A DNA stretch of 64,000 nt from Elephas maximus indicus (lineage: Eukaryota > Chordata > Mammalia > Proboscidea > Elephantidae): assembly GCF_024166365.1 (NCBI RefSeq), contig NC_064831.1, positions 46,129,768 through 46,193,767 of the forward strand, written 5' to 3'. The translations under genes and the position numbers were made by a program. Below, piece by piece: positions 1 through 10,942 of the stretch (positions are counted from its first letter, which is position 1; the number at the start of each line of letters is the position of its first letter). The notes beneath the pieces were generated by a model. The model did not search any database. It saw nothing but the letters and a program-made list of their open reading frames with translations, and was not told the DNA's origin.

Positions 1-60
1 TAGGCAGTGTTTTGTTCTGGTTGCTGTGCGTTGGAACCAACTTGATGGCACCTAACAATG
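1..60 (+). mobile_element. RTE LINE 3' terminus (fragment)
   Basis: The first 60 bases match the sense 3' end of the RTE elements seen elsewhere in the window (compare the complement of 1035-1110): a cagtgttttgttct motif, then a Tyr/Glu-like SINE-style tail ending ggcacctaacaa. About 25 bases of the usual end are missing after ttgttct. The element continues off the left edge or is only a tail fragment; these cannot be told apart. Confidence 0.7.
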
Positions 61-65
61 ATAAG

Positions 66-247
66 CAACCCTGGTGGCACAGTGGTTAAGTGCTTGGCTT
101 CAAACCCACCAGCCACTCAGCAGGAGAAAGATGTGGCAGTCTGCTTTTGTAAAGACGTACAGCCTTGGTAACCCTATTGGACAGTTCTACTCTGTCCTAT
201 AGGGTAGCTATGAGTCGGAATTGACTCAATGGTAAAGGGTTTTTATC
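66..247 (+). mobile_element. Afrotherian short SINE, sense
   Basis: It starts aaccctggtggcacagtgg and ends at gagtcggaattgactcaatgg, the sense arrangement of the short SINE repeated about 25 times in this window. The pol III box A-like segment (tggcacagtggttaag) is clear. The box B region is degraded. It sits directly behind the RTE tail, so the two insertions abut. Confidence 0.9.
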
Positions 248-990
248 GGTAATAAAGGATTCTACAGTGAGCTTCATTTTTCTACCATTTTTTCCTGTAT
301 CTTGTATTTTATCTTTGCCCAGAAATTACTTCTTAATTTTAGCATCTTCTGTCATCTGGAGAGGCTGGGAATTTTCAAACCCAGTACAGTGAAACCTGAG
401 TGACAGCCGGAACTTGATGGGACTGCCTCGTTTTTCTGGGTCTCACAAGTTTTCCACCTTTGACAGGGTGCAATCTTAGCACTTTTCTGTCACTCATTTT
501 AGAGAAAAATATTTGAGTTTTCCTTCTCTGACAGGTTTCCACCTTACACAGGTTCTAGCTTTTGCAGGTTTTACTGTAATTCCTCAGATCTTTTTGTTTG
601 ACTGTTCTTTTGCTTACTTACCATTTTACTGTAAGTAGCAAGAAGAAACTGGGTGGCACCTCCAGCATTCTTCCCGGAAATATCTTTAGATCACTGAAAT
701 TTATTAGATACATTTGCTACTTTCCTGTTACTACAAGCAGCAGTGTTGCTAAAATTTCATACATAACAAGGATCACCTTTTTTTCAATTTTCAATAAAAT
801 GTTCTTCACTTTCCTTTAAGACCTCACTGGCAGCTCCTCAAAGACTACAACACTTCTATAGACAGTTCCTCAGAATCTCTTAGGCTTTTACTAGTACTCA
901 AAGTCCTAGTTTCTTCCCACTGTCTGGTTCCAAAGTTTTTCTCACATCCTAAGTATTTATTTTGGCAGAAGCCCATTTCCCCGCGTTAAA
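248..990. other. Unclassified intergenic DNA
   Basis: About 740 bases with no recognisable gene. Open frames are short and T-rich. A small internal similarity (ttttccacctttgacagggt and tttccaccttacacaggtt) hints at an old repeat, but I cannot name a family. Confidence 0.5.
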
Positions 991-1034
991 ATCTGTATTA
1001 GTTATCTATTCATGTGTAACAAATTACCCCCAAC

Positions 1035-2630
1035 TTGTTGTTGTTGTTGTTAGGTGCCGTCAAGTCGGTTCTGACTCATAGCAACCCTATGCACAACAGA
1101 ACGAAACACTGCCCGGTCCTGCGCCATCCTTACAATCACTGTTATGCTTGAGCTCATTGTTGCAGCCACTGTGTCAATCCACCTTGTTGAGGGTCTTCCT
1201 CTTTTCCGCTGACCCTGTACTCTGCCAAGCATGATGTCCTTCTCCTGGGACTAATCCCTCCTGACAACATGTGCAAAGTATGTAAGACGCAGTCTCACCA
1301 TCCTTGCCTCTAAGGAGCATTCTGGCTGCACTTCTTCCAAGACAGATTTGTTTGTTCTTTTGGCAGTCCATGGTATATTCAATATTCTTCACCAACACCA
1401 CAATTCAAAGGCATCAATTCTTCTTCGGTCTTCCTTATTCATTGTTGAGCTTTCACATGTATATGATGTGATTGAAAATACCATGGCTTGGGTCAGGCGC
1501 ACCTTAGTCTTCAGGGTGACATCTTTGCTCTTCAACACTTTAAAGAGGTCCTTTGCAGCAGATTTGCCCAATGCAATGCGGCTTTTGATTTCTTGACTGC
1601 TGCTTCCGTGGTGGTTGATTGTGGATCCAAGTAAAATGAAATCCTTAACCACTTCAATCTTTTCTCCATTTATCATGATGTTGCTCATTGGTCCAATTGT
1701 GAGGATTTTTGTTTTCTTTATGTTGAGGTGTAATCCATACTGAAGGCTGTGGTCTTTGATCTTCATTAATAAGTGCTTCAAGTCCTCTTCACTTTCAGCA
1801 AGCAAGGTTGTGTCATCTGCATAACGCAGGTTGTTAACGAGTCTTGCTCCAATTCAGATGCCCCGTCCTTCTTCATATAGTCCAGCTTCTTGGATTATTT
1901 GCTCAGCATACAGATTAAATAGATATGGTGAAAGAATACAACCCTGATGCACACCTTTCCTGACTTTAAAACAATCAGTATCCCCTTGTTCTGTCCGAAC
2001 AACTGCCTCTTGATCTATGTAAAGGTTCCTCGTAAGCACGATTAAGTGTTCTGGAATTCCCATTCTTCGCAGCGTTATCCATAGTTTGTTATGATCCACA
2101 CAGTCGAATGCCTTTGCACAGTCAATAAAACACAGGTAAACATCCTTCTGGTATTCTCTGCTTTCAGCCAGGATCCATCTGACATCAACAATGATATCCC
2201 TGGTTCCATGTCCTCTTCTGAAACCAGCCCGAACTTCTGGCAGTTCCCTGTCAATATACTGGTGCAGCCATTTTTGAATCTTCAGCAAAGTTTTGCTTGC
2301 ATGTGATATTAATGATATTGTTCTATAATTTCCACATTCGGTTGGATCACCTTTCTTGGGAATAGGCATAAATATGGATCTCTTCCAGTCAGTCAGCCAG
2401 GAAGCTGTCTTCCGTATTTTTTGACATAGACGAATGAGCACCTCCAGCACTGCATCTGTTTGTTCAAACATCTCAATTGATATTCCATCAATTCCTGGAG
2501 CCTTGTTTTTCACCAATGCCTTCAGAGCAGCTTGGACTTCTTCCTTCTGTACCATCGGTTCCTGATCACATGCCACCTCTTGAAATGGTTGAATATTGCC
2601 TAATTTTTTTTTGATATAATGACTTTGTCT
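1035..2630 (-). pseudogene. RTE/BovB LINE, 3' part with reverse transcriptase (decayed)
   Basis: The minus strand encodes the RTE reverse transcriptase and C-terminal region. Visible motifs in order are a finger/palm start with KAPGIDGIS, motif A in CAKAFDCVDHNKLW, motif B in GVHQGCILSPYLFNLY, motif C as RYADDTTLLAE (about 1805-1835), and the C-terminal RRIDAFELWCW. The frame is open from 2687 to 1389 apart from one TGA at 1854-1856. A second TGA follows ELWCW; both look like CpG or transition decay. The C-terminal end is at 1050-1232 and the 3' tail is (AAC)n. The domain copies RNA for its own and probably SINE retrotransposition; this copy is inactive. Confidence 0.92.
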
Positions 2631-3163
2631 GTCGTTTCTCGTACTGTGGGGGCTTGTGTGTTGCTGTGATGCTGGAAGCTGTGCCACTGGTACTCAGATA
2701 CCAGCAGGGTCACCCAGGTTTCAGGTTTCAGACTAAGACAGACTAGGAAGAAGATCTGGCAGTCTACTTCTGAAAAGCATTAGCCAGTAAAAACCTTATG
2801 AATAGCAGCAGAACATTGTCTGATATAGTGCTGGAAGATGAGCCCCCCAGGTTGGAAGGCACTCAAAAGATGACTGGGGAAGAGCTGCCTCCTCACAGTA
2901 GGGTCAACCTTAATGACATGGATGGAGTAAAGCTTTCAGGACCTTCATTTGCTGATGTGGCACGACTCAAAAGGAGAAGAAACAGCTGCAAACATCCATT
3001 AATAATCAGAACCTGGAACGTACAAAGTATGAATCTAGGAAAATTGGAAATCGTGAAAAATGAAATGGAACGCATAAACATCAATATCCTAGGCATTAGT
3101 GAGCTGAAATGGACTGGTATTGGCCATTTTGAATTGGACAATCCTATAGTCTACTATGCTGGG
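2631..3163 (+). pseudogene. RTE LINE 5' end, inverted segment
   Basis: This is the 5' UTR and start of the endonuclease frame of the same RTE family, but on the plus strand, head to head with the minus-strand 3' part. The frame at 2798-3163 reads through RTWNVQSMNLGKLEIVKNE and ILGISELKWTGIGHFE, the N-terminal AP-endonuclease region, and stops at YYAG where the element is cut. The leading text (tcgtactgtgggggcttgtg) matches the 5' end of the RTE at 46.6 kb. The layout fits a 5' inversion made by twin priming. Confidence 0.88.
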
Positions 3164-3573
3164 TTTAGTGTTTTTTGTTTTAGGCTAATATTAAGGTCTT
3201 GGCAGGGCTGTGGTCCTTTTTTGGAAGCTCTAGGGGAAATCTATTTCCTCGCCCTTCCCAGCTTCTAGAGGCTCCCTGCACTCCTTGCCTCATGTCCCTT
3301 TTCTCTATCTTCAATGCCTGCAATGACTGGTTGAGTTCTTCTCATACTGACCACTCTGATGTCTTTTTCTGCCCCCCTCTTCTGCATTTAAGGACCTTTG
3401 TGATTACATTGGGCCCACCTGGATAATCTAGGCTACTCTCCCTATTTTAGCATCAGCTGATTAGCAACCTTAATTCCATCTGCTCCCTTGATTACCCTTT
3501 ACCATGTAACATATTCACAGGCTCCCAGGATTAGGATATGGACATCATTGGGGAAGGTCGTTATTCTGGTTAT
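3164..3573 (-). mobile_element. MaLR/MLT1-like LTR fragment, antisense
   Basis: Segments such as tcttggcagggctgtggtcc, ttccagcttctagaggctcc, and a closing caggctcccaggattaggat resemble the antisense of a common mammalian MLT1-type LTR (ERVL-MaLR). The family call is from memory of the consensus. No coding sequence remains. Confidence 0.55.
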
Positions 3574-3776
3574 CACCCAAACCCATTGCTGTTGAGTCAA
3601 TTCTGACTCATAGCTACCCTGTAAGACAGAGTAGAACTGCACTATAGGATTTCCATGGCTATAATCTTTATGGAAGCAGACTGCCACATCTTTGTCCTAC
3701 GGAGCAACTGGTAGGTTCAAACCAGCAAACTTTTGGTTAGCAGACAAGCACTTAACCACTGTGCCACCAGGGCTCC
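3574..3776 (-). mobile_element. Afrotherian short SINE, antisense
   Basis: A complete antisense copy from acccaaacccattgctg to gtgccaccagggctcc. It includes the middle module seen in the longer subtype (cagactgccacatctttgtc), so it belongs to the roughly 200-bp form. Confidence 0.93.
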
Positions 3777-4210
3777 TATGCATACCACAATGGGCTAGGA
3801 ACTCAGGAGTGGTTTAATTCAGTTCTTTCATGCGGTTGCAGTCAAGATGTCAGCTAAGTATGCAGTCATCTGAAGGCTGACTGGGGCTGGAGGAACCATT
3901 TCCAAAGTGACTCATTAAGTTGGTGGTGGTTGTTGGTGGAAGGCCTCAATTTCCCTCATGTGGGACTCTCTTGCACGTCCTGAAGACGTGTCTATTGGCT
4001 TCCCTCAGAGTAAGTGATCCAAAAGAGCAAAGCAGAGGCAGCAATATCTTTTAGGGTCTAGCCTCAGAAGCCACATAGCAATATTTCCCCATGTTCTATA
4101 GGCCACAGAAGCTAACTTTGATACAATGTGGAAGGAGACTCCACAAGGGTATAAATACCAGAAGGTGAGGCTAATTGAGGCCATCCTGGAGGCAGGCTAC
4201 CACACTGCCA

Positions 4211-6760
4211 CATCACTCATATGCAGCCTTTCCTGTTTTCCTTCCTCCACTACACTCCTGCGTACTTCTGGTTCACACTGCCCTTCATTTCACATGTTAG
4301 TTTACAAGTTAGTGTCTCTTTCCCTCATCCTGAGCTTGTTGAGACTAGGGGTTATGCTTTATTTAGTTCTGAATTCCTAGCACCCAGCACAGTGTGGTTG
4401 AATTGAATTTCATTAGGGAAGGAAGCCTGAGGACCAGAACTGGGAAGCAAAGTCTACTCTTTTAAGAGAGTCTTGCTGAATTCAGCTTGCTCCTTATTTA
4501 AATCTTGATCTAGTAAATCCTTAGAGAAGCAAGATATTTTTACAGTAAAATATAAGCAACTAGAGGGCTGGGGACCATGTTTAATACTTCCTTTCATTGC
4601 TCTCCTGCCTTGAATAAAATTGAAACTTGGTAACCATGCCAAATACCTGTAGTCTTTTTGTCTATTTGCACAAGTCAACTCCTCACTTTAAACAATTGCT
4701 CTTGGTCTCTCAGCATTTGACTATAACAACCGTAAATGGCTGAGGATGACTAAGCTTGCCTTGCCAGGCCCCCTGCTCTTTCTCTCCAAGCATCCTTCTC
4801 TGCACCAGAGGCTGTTGACAATTCCTCCAAATACAGGACCTAGTTGACTCCCTAAAATTTAAGCCTCCAGCTACCCTATCTTCTCCCCTTCTTGGAAAGC
4901 GGCATGAAAGATTACAGGGGCATACACTATGTTTTCTCTGTTAATGTCCACATTGTATATTCCTATAAAGTGTACTCCGTTTTCCAAATTGAGTGTTAAC
5001 TAGGCTCTTCAGAGAATTCTGTGTGGAAACTATTGCAGCATCTTGTGTTGCTGAAAATGGTTTTAAATTAGATAGCTTGAATTCTTAATAGAAACCAGAG
5101 AGACTTATGGGTAATATGTGAATTGAAAGGAAAGAATCTGCCAGCTTCTGGCCAAAAGGTGACCCTTTAAAAGGCATATTTGTTAGCTGTGAGTGACAGA
5201 GGTTACAGAGCCAGCCAGGACCATTTCTAAAGTGTTAAACTGACCTTAGGTAACAAGGTCATGAGGTCAGTAGGGGTCAGGATTGGTGGAGGAGAACTCT
5301 TTGCCTTTTGTGGAAAGCTTTTAAAAGGCTTTAACTTTCTGTCCCTCCCTCTCTTCTTTCTGGTCTCACCCTGGCTGGCTGTTTTCTAAAAGCCACCATG
5401 ATTTGAAAACTGATTCATCGGCTGTTTTTCTGTGTGACCTCTCCAGCCTGGGGGCACATGGACAGCCAGATGCTGTGGGTCAAACCTCTTCCCGTTTGCC
5501 AGGGTGGCCAAAGCCATTAGAATGAGATGGGAAATCGCCTTATCCCTCTTGCTATCTTTAAGAATTGTTTCATGAAAACGAGGCTTTCAGTTTCTGATGT
5601 TATTTCCCTTCAGTTTCTCTGTGTTTATGAATGTTTGAATCTGTATCTTTGGTGACCTTGAGCAGGTCGGTCAACCTTTTTGAGACTCATTCTTTTATCA
5701 TCAACAAAATTAGAAAATTGGAGTACACAATATATTCTTGATTCTCATTTTGTTGGTTTAGATATCTACAATACCTATTCTTTTTAATTCCTGATTACTA
5801 AAGAATTAAAGACAAGCCACATGCTATTTATTTTCTATAATATCTGCATCTCTCCAGGAATGAAGATCTAGGGATGAAGACATGGGATTACTCTTGTTCT
5901 TGCAAGCTATGCTCTATGTATTATCGCTTATGTTTTAGAAGGTGGAGCAAGACATTTTGGGCACCTACACCCAAGTCCTAACCTCTTGCTTCCAGCCCCA
6001 AACTACTCAAGAAATTTAGTACAAGCTTCTGAGACCTTGCACATGGTATATGCTCAGCATATGGTTGTATTCGGTATCTCTGGCACCTAATATTATTCAT
6101 GTAAGCATCACCCTTTTATAATAGAGATTTTGAACAGTAATTTCTTATTACAAGGACGTTGTCTTTTCCCCTTCTGAGCATTTTAAAGCGCATTTGGACA
6201 GACATCTTTCAAACAGAGTTCAGTGGATTGCTCGCCTGTACCTTAACTGATTCAGGGACACTTCCTCCAGGTTAGCTTTTTGTTGTTAGTTTGAAAAAGA
6301 AATCAGCGAGAGCTCACCATGAGTCCTCTTCACCTTTGTATTTCCTCTTTCATCTCTTTGAAAATCTGCTGGAATTTGGGCCTGGCTTTTGAATTTTGTC
6401 CAGGCTTCCAGCAGCAGCAATCTCAGCTCCCTGAAACCACGGTTGCCCACTGCTTCGGGGTGGCCCCCCGGGAGACTGCTCCAATGGTGGAAGTCCAGAG
6501 CACCCCCCCCACCCTGCCCCTGCCCTGTGGCGTTTGCCTGTTGAGAACACGGAGCAGGCAGTTCTGGCTGCCAGATGCTCACCGAGTTCCTTCCGCCTCC
6601 ATTTTAGGAGACAATAACCAGGGGAAGAGGAAACGATAGTGTTAATGACCTTGGCCTCACAAAAATCCAATGTATGTGCTGGAGAAACAGAGTATGGGAA
6701 AGGAGAACCCCAGGGAGGTCCCTGAGCTCCTGGTTGAGAAGTTGGGCTTTGTTTTCATTG
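4211..6760. other. Low-repeat intergenic DNA
   Basis: No gene or young repeat is visible. An L2-like tail (cctagcacccagcacagtgt) occurs near 4375-4400. The longest open frames (6286-6670, both strands) overlap one another in GC-rich text and show no known domain. A hormone-receptor half-site cluster lies at 5241-5279. Confidence 0.5.
5241..5279 (+). promoter_or_regulatory. Cluster of nuclear-receptor half-sites
   Basis: Within 39 bases there are TGACCT (5241-5246), AGGTCA (5256-5261), AGGTCA (5264-5269) and GGGTCA (5274-5279). The middle pair is a perfect direct repeat with a 2-base spacer, and the third follows after 4 bases. The first AGGTCA is preceded by acA, close to an extended monomer site of the NR5A/ERR type. 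Binding is inferred from sequence only. Confidence 0.4.
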
Positions 6761-7150
6761 ATTCAATTCAACAAATGCTTGTTTGAGTAAAATTGTGTAC
6801 ATGAGCAGTGAGGATACACAGGACCCGCAGAAGGTGTAGGGTGTGGATTCGGTCTAGGGGGAGAGGAAGGGCAATCCACACAGAATGTGAATCCAGACAT
6901 GTAATAGACACAGAAGCAATAATCTGTGGGAACAGAGAGGAGGGAGAGAACTATTCTGATGGGAAGACTCTCAGAAGGCATCATGTTAGAAGTAGCATTT
7001 TAACCCAGTCTTGAAGAATGGGTAGAATTTTAACAGATTTTTCTAGAGGGCAGAGGTCAGGGAAGATATTCCAGGGAGAGGGAAGGAAAACAGCTTGAAT
7101 AAATCCTAGGGTGGAAAATGGTGAAAGGCAGACAGGTAGGAACCGGTGAG
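6761..7150 (+). repeat. Ancient repeat-like segment (L2-type, uncertain)
   Basis: The text runs attcaacaaatgcttgtttg, a serum-like run of purines, then gaagatattccagggagagg and ggaaggaaaacagcttgaat. It matches the style of a mammal-wide repeat seen also near 19.7-20.2 kb and 33.48-33.62 kb. I cannot fix the family. Confidence 0.35.
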
Positions 7151-8125
7151 TATGCTCTTGAACAACTAAATGTTACACTGAAAATCATATTTGGGAAGAG
7201 AGATGTGAAATTATAATAGTTGAAGGAAGAGCAGAAAAAATATTTACAGGCAAGAATACCTTGGAGGTTGGTTTAAAATTATTTTTGTTAAGAAGACAAT
7301 AATACATGTATGAGACAAAAATCATTTTGGATGATTCAAGAGCATCTTAGAAGTCTTAATAGTTATCTAGACACTATTAGGATTAGAGTGGAGATTGGAA
7401 AAGGGAAGGTAATATTCCTGTATGGGATAATAATTTTTTTCTTCATTTAGGATTATTGTGAGGATAAAGAAGATAATTTAGGTAAAAAGCTCCTTAAATG
7501 GCCATTGCTATTATTCTTATGTTTATGATGTTTATTGCTGTTGTTGTAAGAAACTTGATTAAGTCCTAAAAACAAGACCTGAAAGTGACTGGCTACGAGA
7601 AGGAAGAAAAGCATCAAAACATGACCCTAAGGACTTGGGGAATGGAGGCACCTGTTTATAGAGAATTAAGCTGGGATCTGGGAGATACCTGTCCCCTGAG
7701 GACCCTTCTGTCCAGCCTTGTGCTCTAAGCTCAGAGGACTTCTTCAGCATTCAGCAACAGTTTCTGTTTCCCTGTCAAAGCCCTACCCATCCCTGCAAGC
7801 CCTGGCCAAATGCCACCCCGTTTCCCAAGCTTTTTCCCTCCCATCAGTCAGAATGCACGTTTCCTTTCTGCTCCCCCAGCAGGCTGCTAGTACTTCGATC
7901 ATGCACGTACTTGTGTGTCTGACTCCCCTACTGGACACTTTTGGGTGCCTTTTACACAGTGGGTGCCCAAAAAGTATTTGTTGAAATAAAACATGGCATA
8001 TAAAGAGTTTAAAGATAGATTTACTAGGCTTAATTTTTTTTGTACTGAAGTCCTTTTGTCTATTTTATTATTGTTGTAAATATACAGGTAACAAAGCATT
8101 TGCCATTTAAATGACCTTCACATCT
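7151..8125. other. Unclassified intergenic DNA
   Basis: AT-rich sequence with no gene. From about 8040 the text (attgttgtaaatatacaggtaac) begins to resemble an old L1 remnant that leads into the tandem repeat at 8126. Confidence 0.45.
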
Positions 8126-8322
8126 ACAGTTGAATGATATTAAATATGTCCATCGTGTTGTTCAACATCACCTTACAGTTCAGTGATGTGAAATATTGTC
8201 ATCATGCCGTTCATCTGTCCCCGCCCAGTTCAGTAATATTAAATATGTCCATCGTGTTGTTCGTTATCACCGTACAGTTCTGTGACGTGAAATATGTCCG
8301 TCGTGTTGTTCAGCCATCACCA
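8126..8322. repeat. 49-bp tandem repeat, four diverged copies
   Basis: Four units of about 49 bases each begin with acagtt and contain a form of gaaatatgtccatcgtgttg followed by ttca...catcacc. Copies start near 8126, 8175, 8224 and 8273. The unit itself resembles an old L1M segment (cagttcagtgacattaa...ccatcacc), so the array probably grew from one. A 127-residue open frame over it only reflects the repeat. Confidence 0.8.
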
Positions 8323-8774
8323 TTTCCATTTTTCCATCACCCTAGCAGAAACTCAGTGTCCCCTTGCACTTACATTTTTTATGTAGGCGTAGGGGGTATC
8401 CCCAAGCCCCACATGTATAATAAAGGAAATTCCTGTAAGTCCAATGAATGTCTCTCAGGGTGGCAGAAGTTTAACAGCAGTCAGTTAGGTGGCCCTCCTG
8501 CTTTCCCTCAGGGTTGATGGAGACCTAGAGGGCTCACGTAGAGTATCTTGTACTCAGTCTTCATCTACCCAGCTTGGTGCTGAGATGTCTCCTTTTCTTG
8601 GTAGTTCTCTGCGCCTGTCAGGCTCAGGGGAGCTGCTTCTACTGCCCAGCAGCTCAGGTACTCACACAGCCGCTCTAGACTGCTGCCTCCTGGACTCTGC
8701 CCATGGACTGGACTGTAAGTGTCCTCTGCTCTTTGCTTCCCCAACCAGGTCTTTTCAATCCTGTTTCAACCCCT

Positions 8775-9020
8775 GCTGAGAAGCTGCATTTCTAAGAAGT
8801 TCCCAGGTGATGCTAAAGCTGCTGGTTAGGGACCAATTCTGAGAACCACTAGCAGAGCAGTAGTTCTCAAAATTTGTTATACATAAGAATCACCTGGAGA
8901 TCTTGCTAAACTGTAGATTCTGATTCAGTATATCTGGGGGTGGAAATGCAAATTCTCAGCGGGGGTTCGAACCAGAAGGAACAGGTTGGAAGCCCTGCCC
9001 CAAACCCATCTGTGGTTTCT
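8775..9020 (+). mobile_element. Two MER5A-like hAT remnants head to tail
   Basis: The 3' end of a MER5A-type element (gcatttctaagaagttccca...gagaaccact) lies at about 8785-8852. The start of a second copy follows at once (gtagttctcaaaatttgtta...aagaatcacctggaga...ctgattcag) at about 8860-8965. MER5A is a short non-autonomous hAT-Charlie element without a transposase gene. The assignment rests on remembered consensus. Confidence 0.7.
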
Positions 9021-9635
9021 GTTGTCATTTCCACCCCCTCCTCCCCAGGCCAAATGAGAAGCTGCACAGGTATCCTTCCTTAGGAGTCTACCTGCTAGGG
9101 AGCTCTTGTCACTGGCCCCATCCCAGCGTGGACTTTCCTCCTCCTTCCACAACAGAACATCTTCACTGTGCCTCAAGAATGGGAGAATTTGCCCTGATCA
9201 AGTTGTTTTTTCTGTGTGCCGAGAATCCCTCCAAGGCCTGGACTTTTGGGTGACAAAACCCTTCCCTTCTTAAGGCCCTGAATAATGTCCTTTGGTCTAG
9301 TTTCCAGTAAGGGAAGGGCATGGGGTAACAGGAAATACTGGGGTGTAATCTTCAATATTTCAGCTACACAGGGGTCCAGCGAGGTGGGGTTTGTGGTGAG
9401 GAGAACTGGAAATGTAGATTTGGGAATCAAATACATAGTGTAATCACTGAAGCCGAGAATGAATCCATTTTCCTGCATGTCAAAAGAGAAAAAGAGATTG
9501 ATGAAGTAATTTTTTGAATTAAGCGCACTGCTAATTACCCCTAGGGGACAGTCAATTTTGTTACAAGAACCTTTCCCAGTCTGGCCTGAAGTCCCCTCTG
9601 TAGCCTCTTTTCTCAGCACTGCCCTCCTTGACCAC
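9021..9635. other. Unclassified intergenic DNA
   Basis: No known domain or repeat is seen. A 176-residue minus-strand open frame (9173-9703) has no signal or motif, runs into the antisense of an L2 remnant, and is judged to be chance. Confidence 0.5.
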
Positions 9636-9905
9636 TGTCTGCTCAGCTCTGGGCCTTGACTGGACTGTTCCCTGAGGCTGGAATGCCTCTGAGGGGCTCT
9701 CATCCCTAAAGAAGATCAGATGTCACCTTCCCCTGAAAGCTTTCCTGATGCCTGCAGTGGTATTCTGCAGCACTGTCTGCCCGCCAACATTATACCACAC
9801 AGCCACTGACCTGTGGAAAACCTAGGGCAGAGACTGAATTCATCCCAGCACCTAGCACAGTGCTTGGCACACAGTAGGTACTCAGTAAATACTTGTTGGC
9901 TTAAT
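9636..9905 (+). mobile_element. L2 LINE 3' end
   Basis: Characteristic L2 phrases in order are gttccctgaggctggaatgc, agctttcctgatgcctgcag-like, gggcagagactgaattcatc, and cctagcacagtgcttggcac followed by agtaggtactcagtaaatac. This is an ancient non-coding remnant. Confidence 0.75.
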
Positions 9906-9974
9906 GGGACAATGGGTATAATATATACATTCAAAGTTATAAGTGACAAAAATGATACCTGAGCCGTCAATAAT

Positions 9975-10170
9975 AGTAATTGTGGACATTTGTTGAGGTC
10001 CCAGATACTGTTCTAAGCACTTTACATTAAAAAAAAAAAAAAAAAAAAATACACTGTCTTATTTATTCCTATCCCAAACCCTATGAAATAAGGACAGTTT
10101 TCATTTCCATTTGCAGATGAAGACTCTGAGGTCCAGAGAGGTAAGGTTGCCTGCTTAGGGTTGCTTGCGT
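9975..10170 (-). mobile_element. MIR SINE, antisense, with poly(A) expansion
   Basis: The antisense MIR core is readable (ctgttctaagcactttacat ... cagatgaagactctgaggtc ... agaggtaagg). A run of 21 A at about 10029-10049 interrupts it after ttacatt, which looks like local homopolymer growth rather than an insertion. Confidence 0.8.
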
Positions 10171-10942
10171 AGGTGAGTAACAACGGAAGAACTTGTATAG
10201 GTTTGGAGACGTTTCTTAGTTCCTCTAGACCCCAATTCCTTCATACTTGAAGTGATCTACAAGATTACTTTCAGTTTGGAAAATCTCTGTCTCAGTGGTC
10301 AGGGGTGTGACTGAACTGTGATGTATGCAAATGGCAGAACAGCAACAAGGGCAGAGCTTAGGGGGCGAATAAAGATGTGTTCTGGAAGTAGGTGCTGAAG
10401 GAAAAGGGAAAAGGCCTAAGGTGCGTATGTGTTCACAGAACCTGCCCTTCTCACAAAGGAAGTGGCTGGGCTGCTGCTCATCCCCACTCCTCCCATCGCA
10501 TACGTTCTACACAATTCTTCAGAAAATGTCATACAGTTTTTTTCTTTTTTAAGGCTACGCTACTTGAACGATGCTGGGGAGACACACAGCACCGCAGGAT
10601 TTGCTGGGGATGCATCCCCTAAGATAGTCTCAGATCAGGGGGTCATAGTGGCTCAGAGGAGTGGTTGAAATTAGGAAGGAGAGGCCCATCTGAGATGGCA
10701 GTGGCAGCAGATTGCAGGGTTTGGGGTTGAAGAAATGGATCAACGAGACACTGACTTCATCTTTGGCTTCTTTTGTCCCCCTCGTGTCCACAACCCAGCT
10801 AATGAATCCCATCCATCCCACCTCTCAGAGAGCTTGGGCCCTCTCCCCTCTTCTTTGGGCTTACCACCTCTGTCTAGATTGGGTTTGAAGTACTTCTCCT
10901 TTGATTCGCTGCAATAACCTCCTGCAGTGGGTTGAGGGTTGT
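10171..10942. other. Low-repeat intergenic DNA
   Basis: No gene, RNA or recognisable element. Open frames up to 79 codons overlap one another without motifs. Confidence 0.5.

Larger units (their letters stand above)
991..4210 (-). repeat. Ancient interspersed repeat split by younger insertions
   Basis: A typical old mammalian repeat terminus (gtattagttatctattcatg) lies at about 995-1034. Text of the same style (gctgcagtcaagatgtcagc-like, then caccagaaggtgaggctaattg-like) resumes at about 3790-4210. Between them lie an RTE copy (1035-3163), an LTR-like piece (about 3164-3573) and a SINE (3574-3776). I infer one old element carrying three later insertions. Its family name is uncertain. Confidence 0.5.

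Noticed and set aside
8134..8517. A 127-codon frame with repeated MSIVLF and VKY motifs
   Set aside because: The protein repeat only mirrors the 49-bp DNA tandem repeat and has no start context or domain.
9173..9703. A 176-codon minus-strand open frame
   Set aside because: It begins within the antisense of an L2 remnant, has no signal peptide, domain or splice context, and is likely chance.
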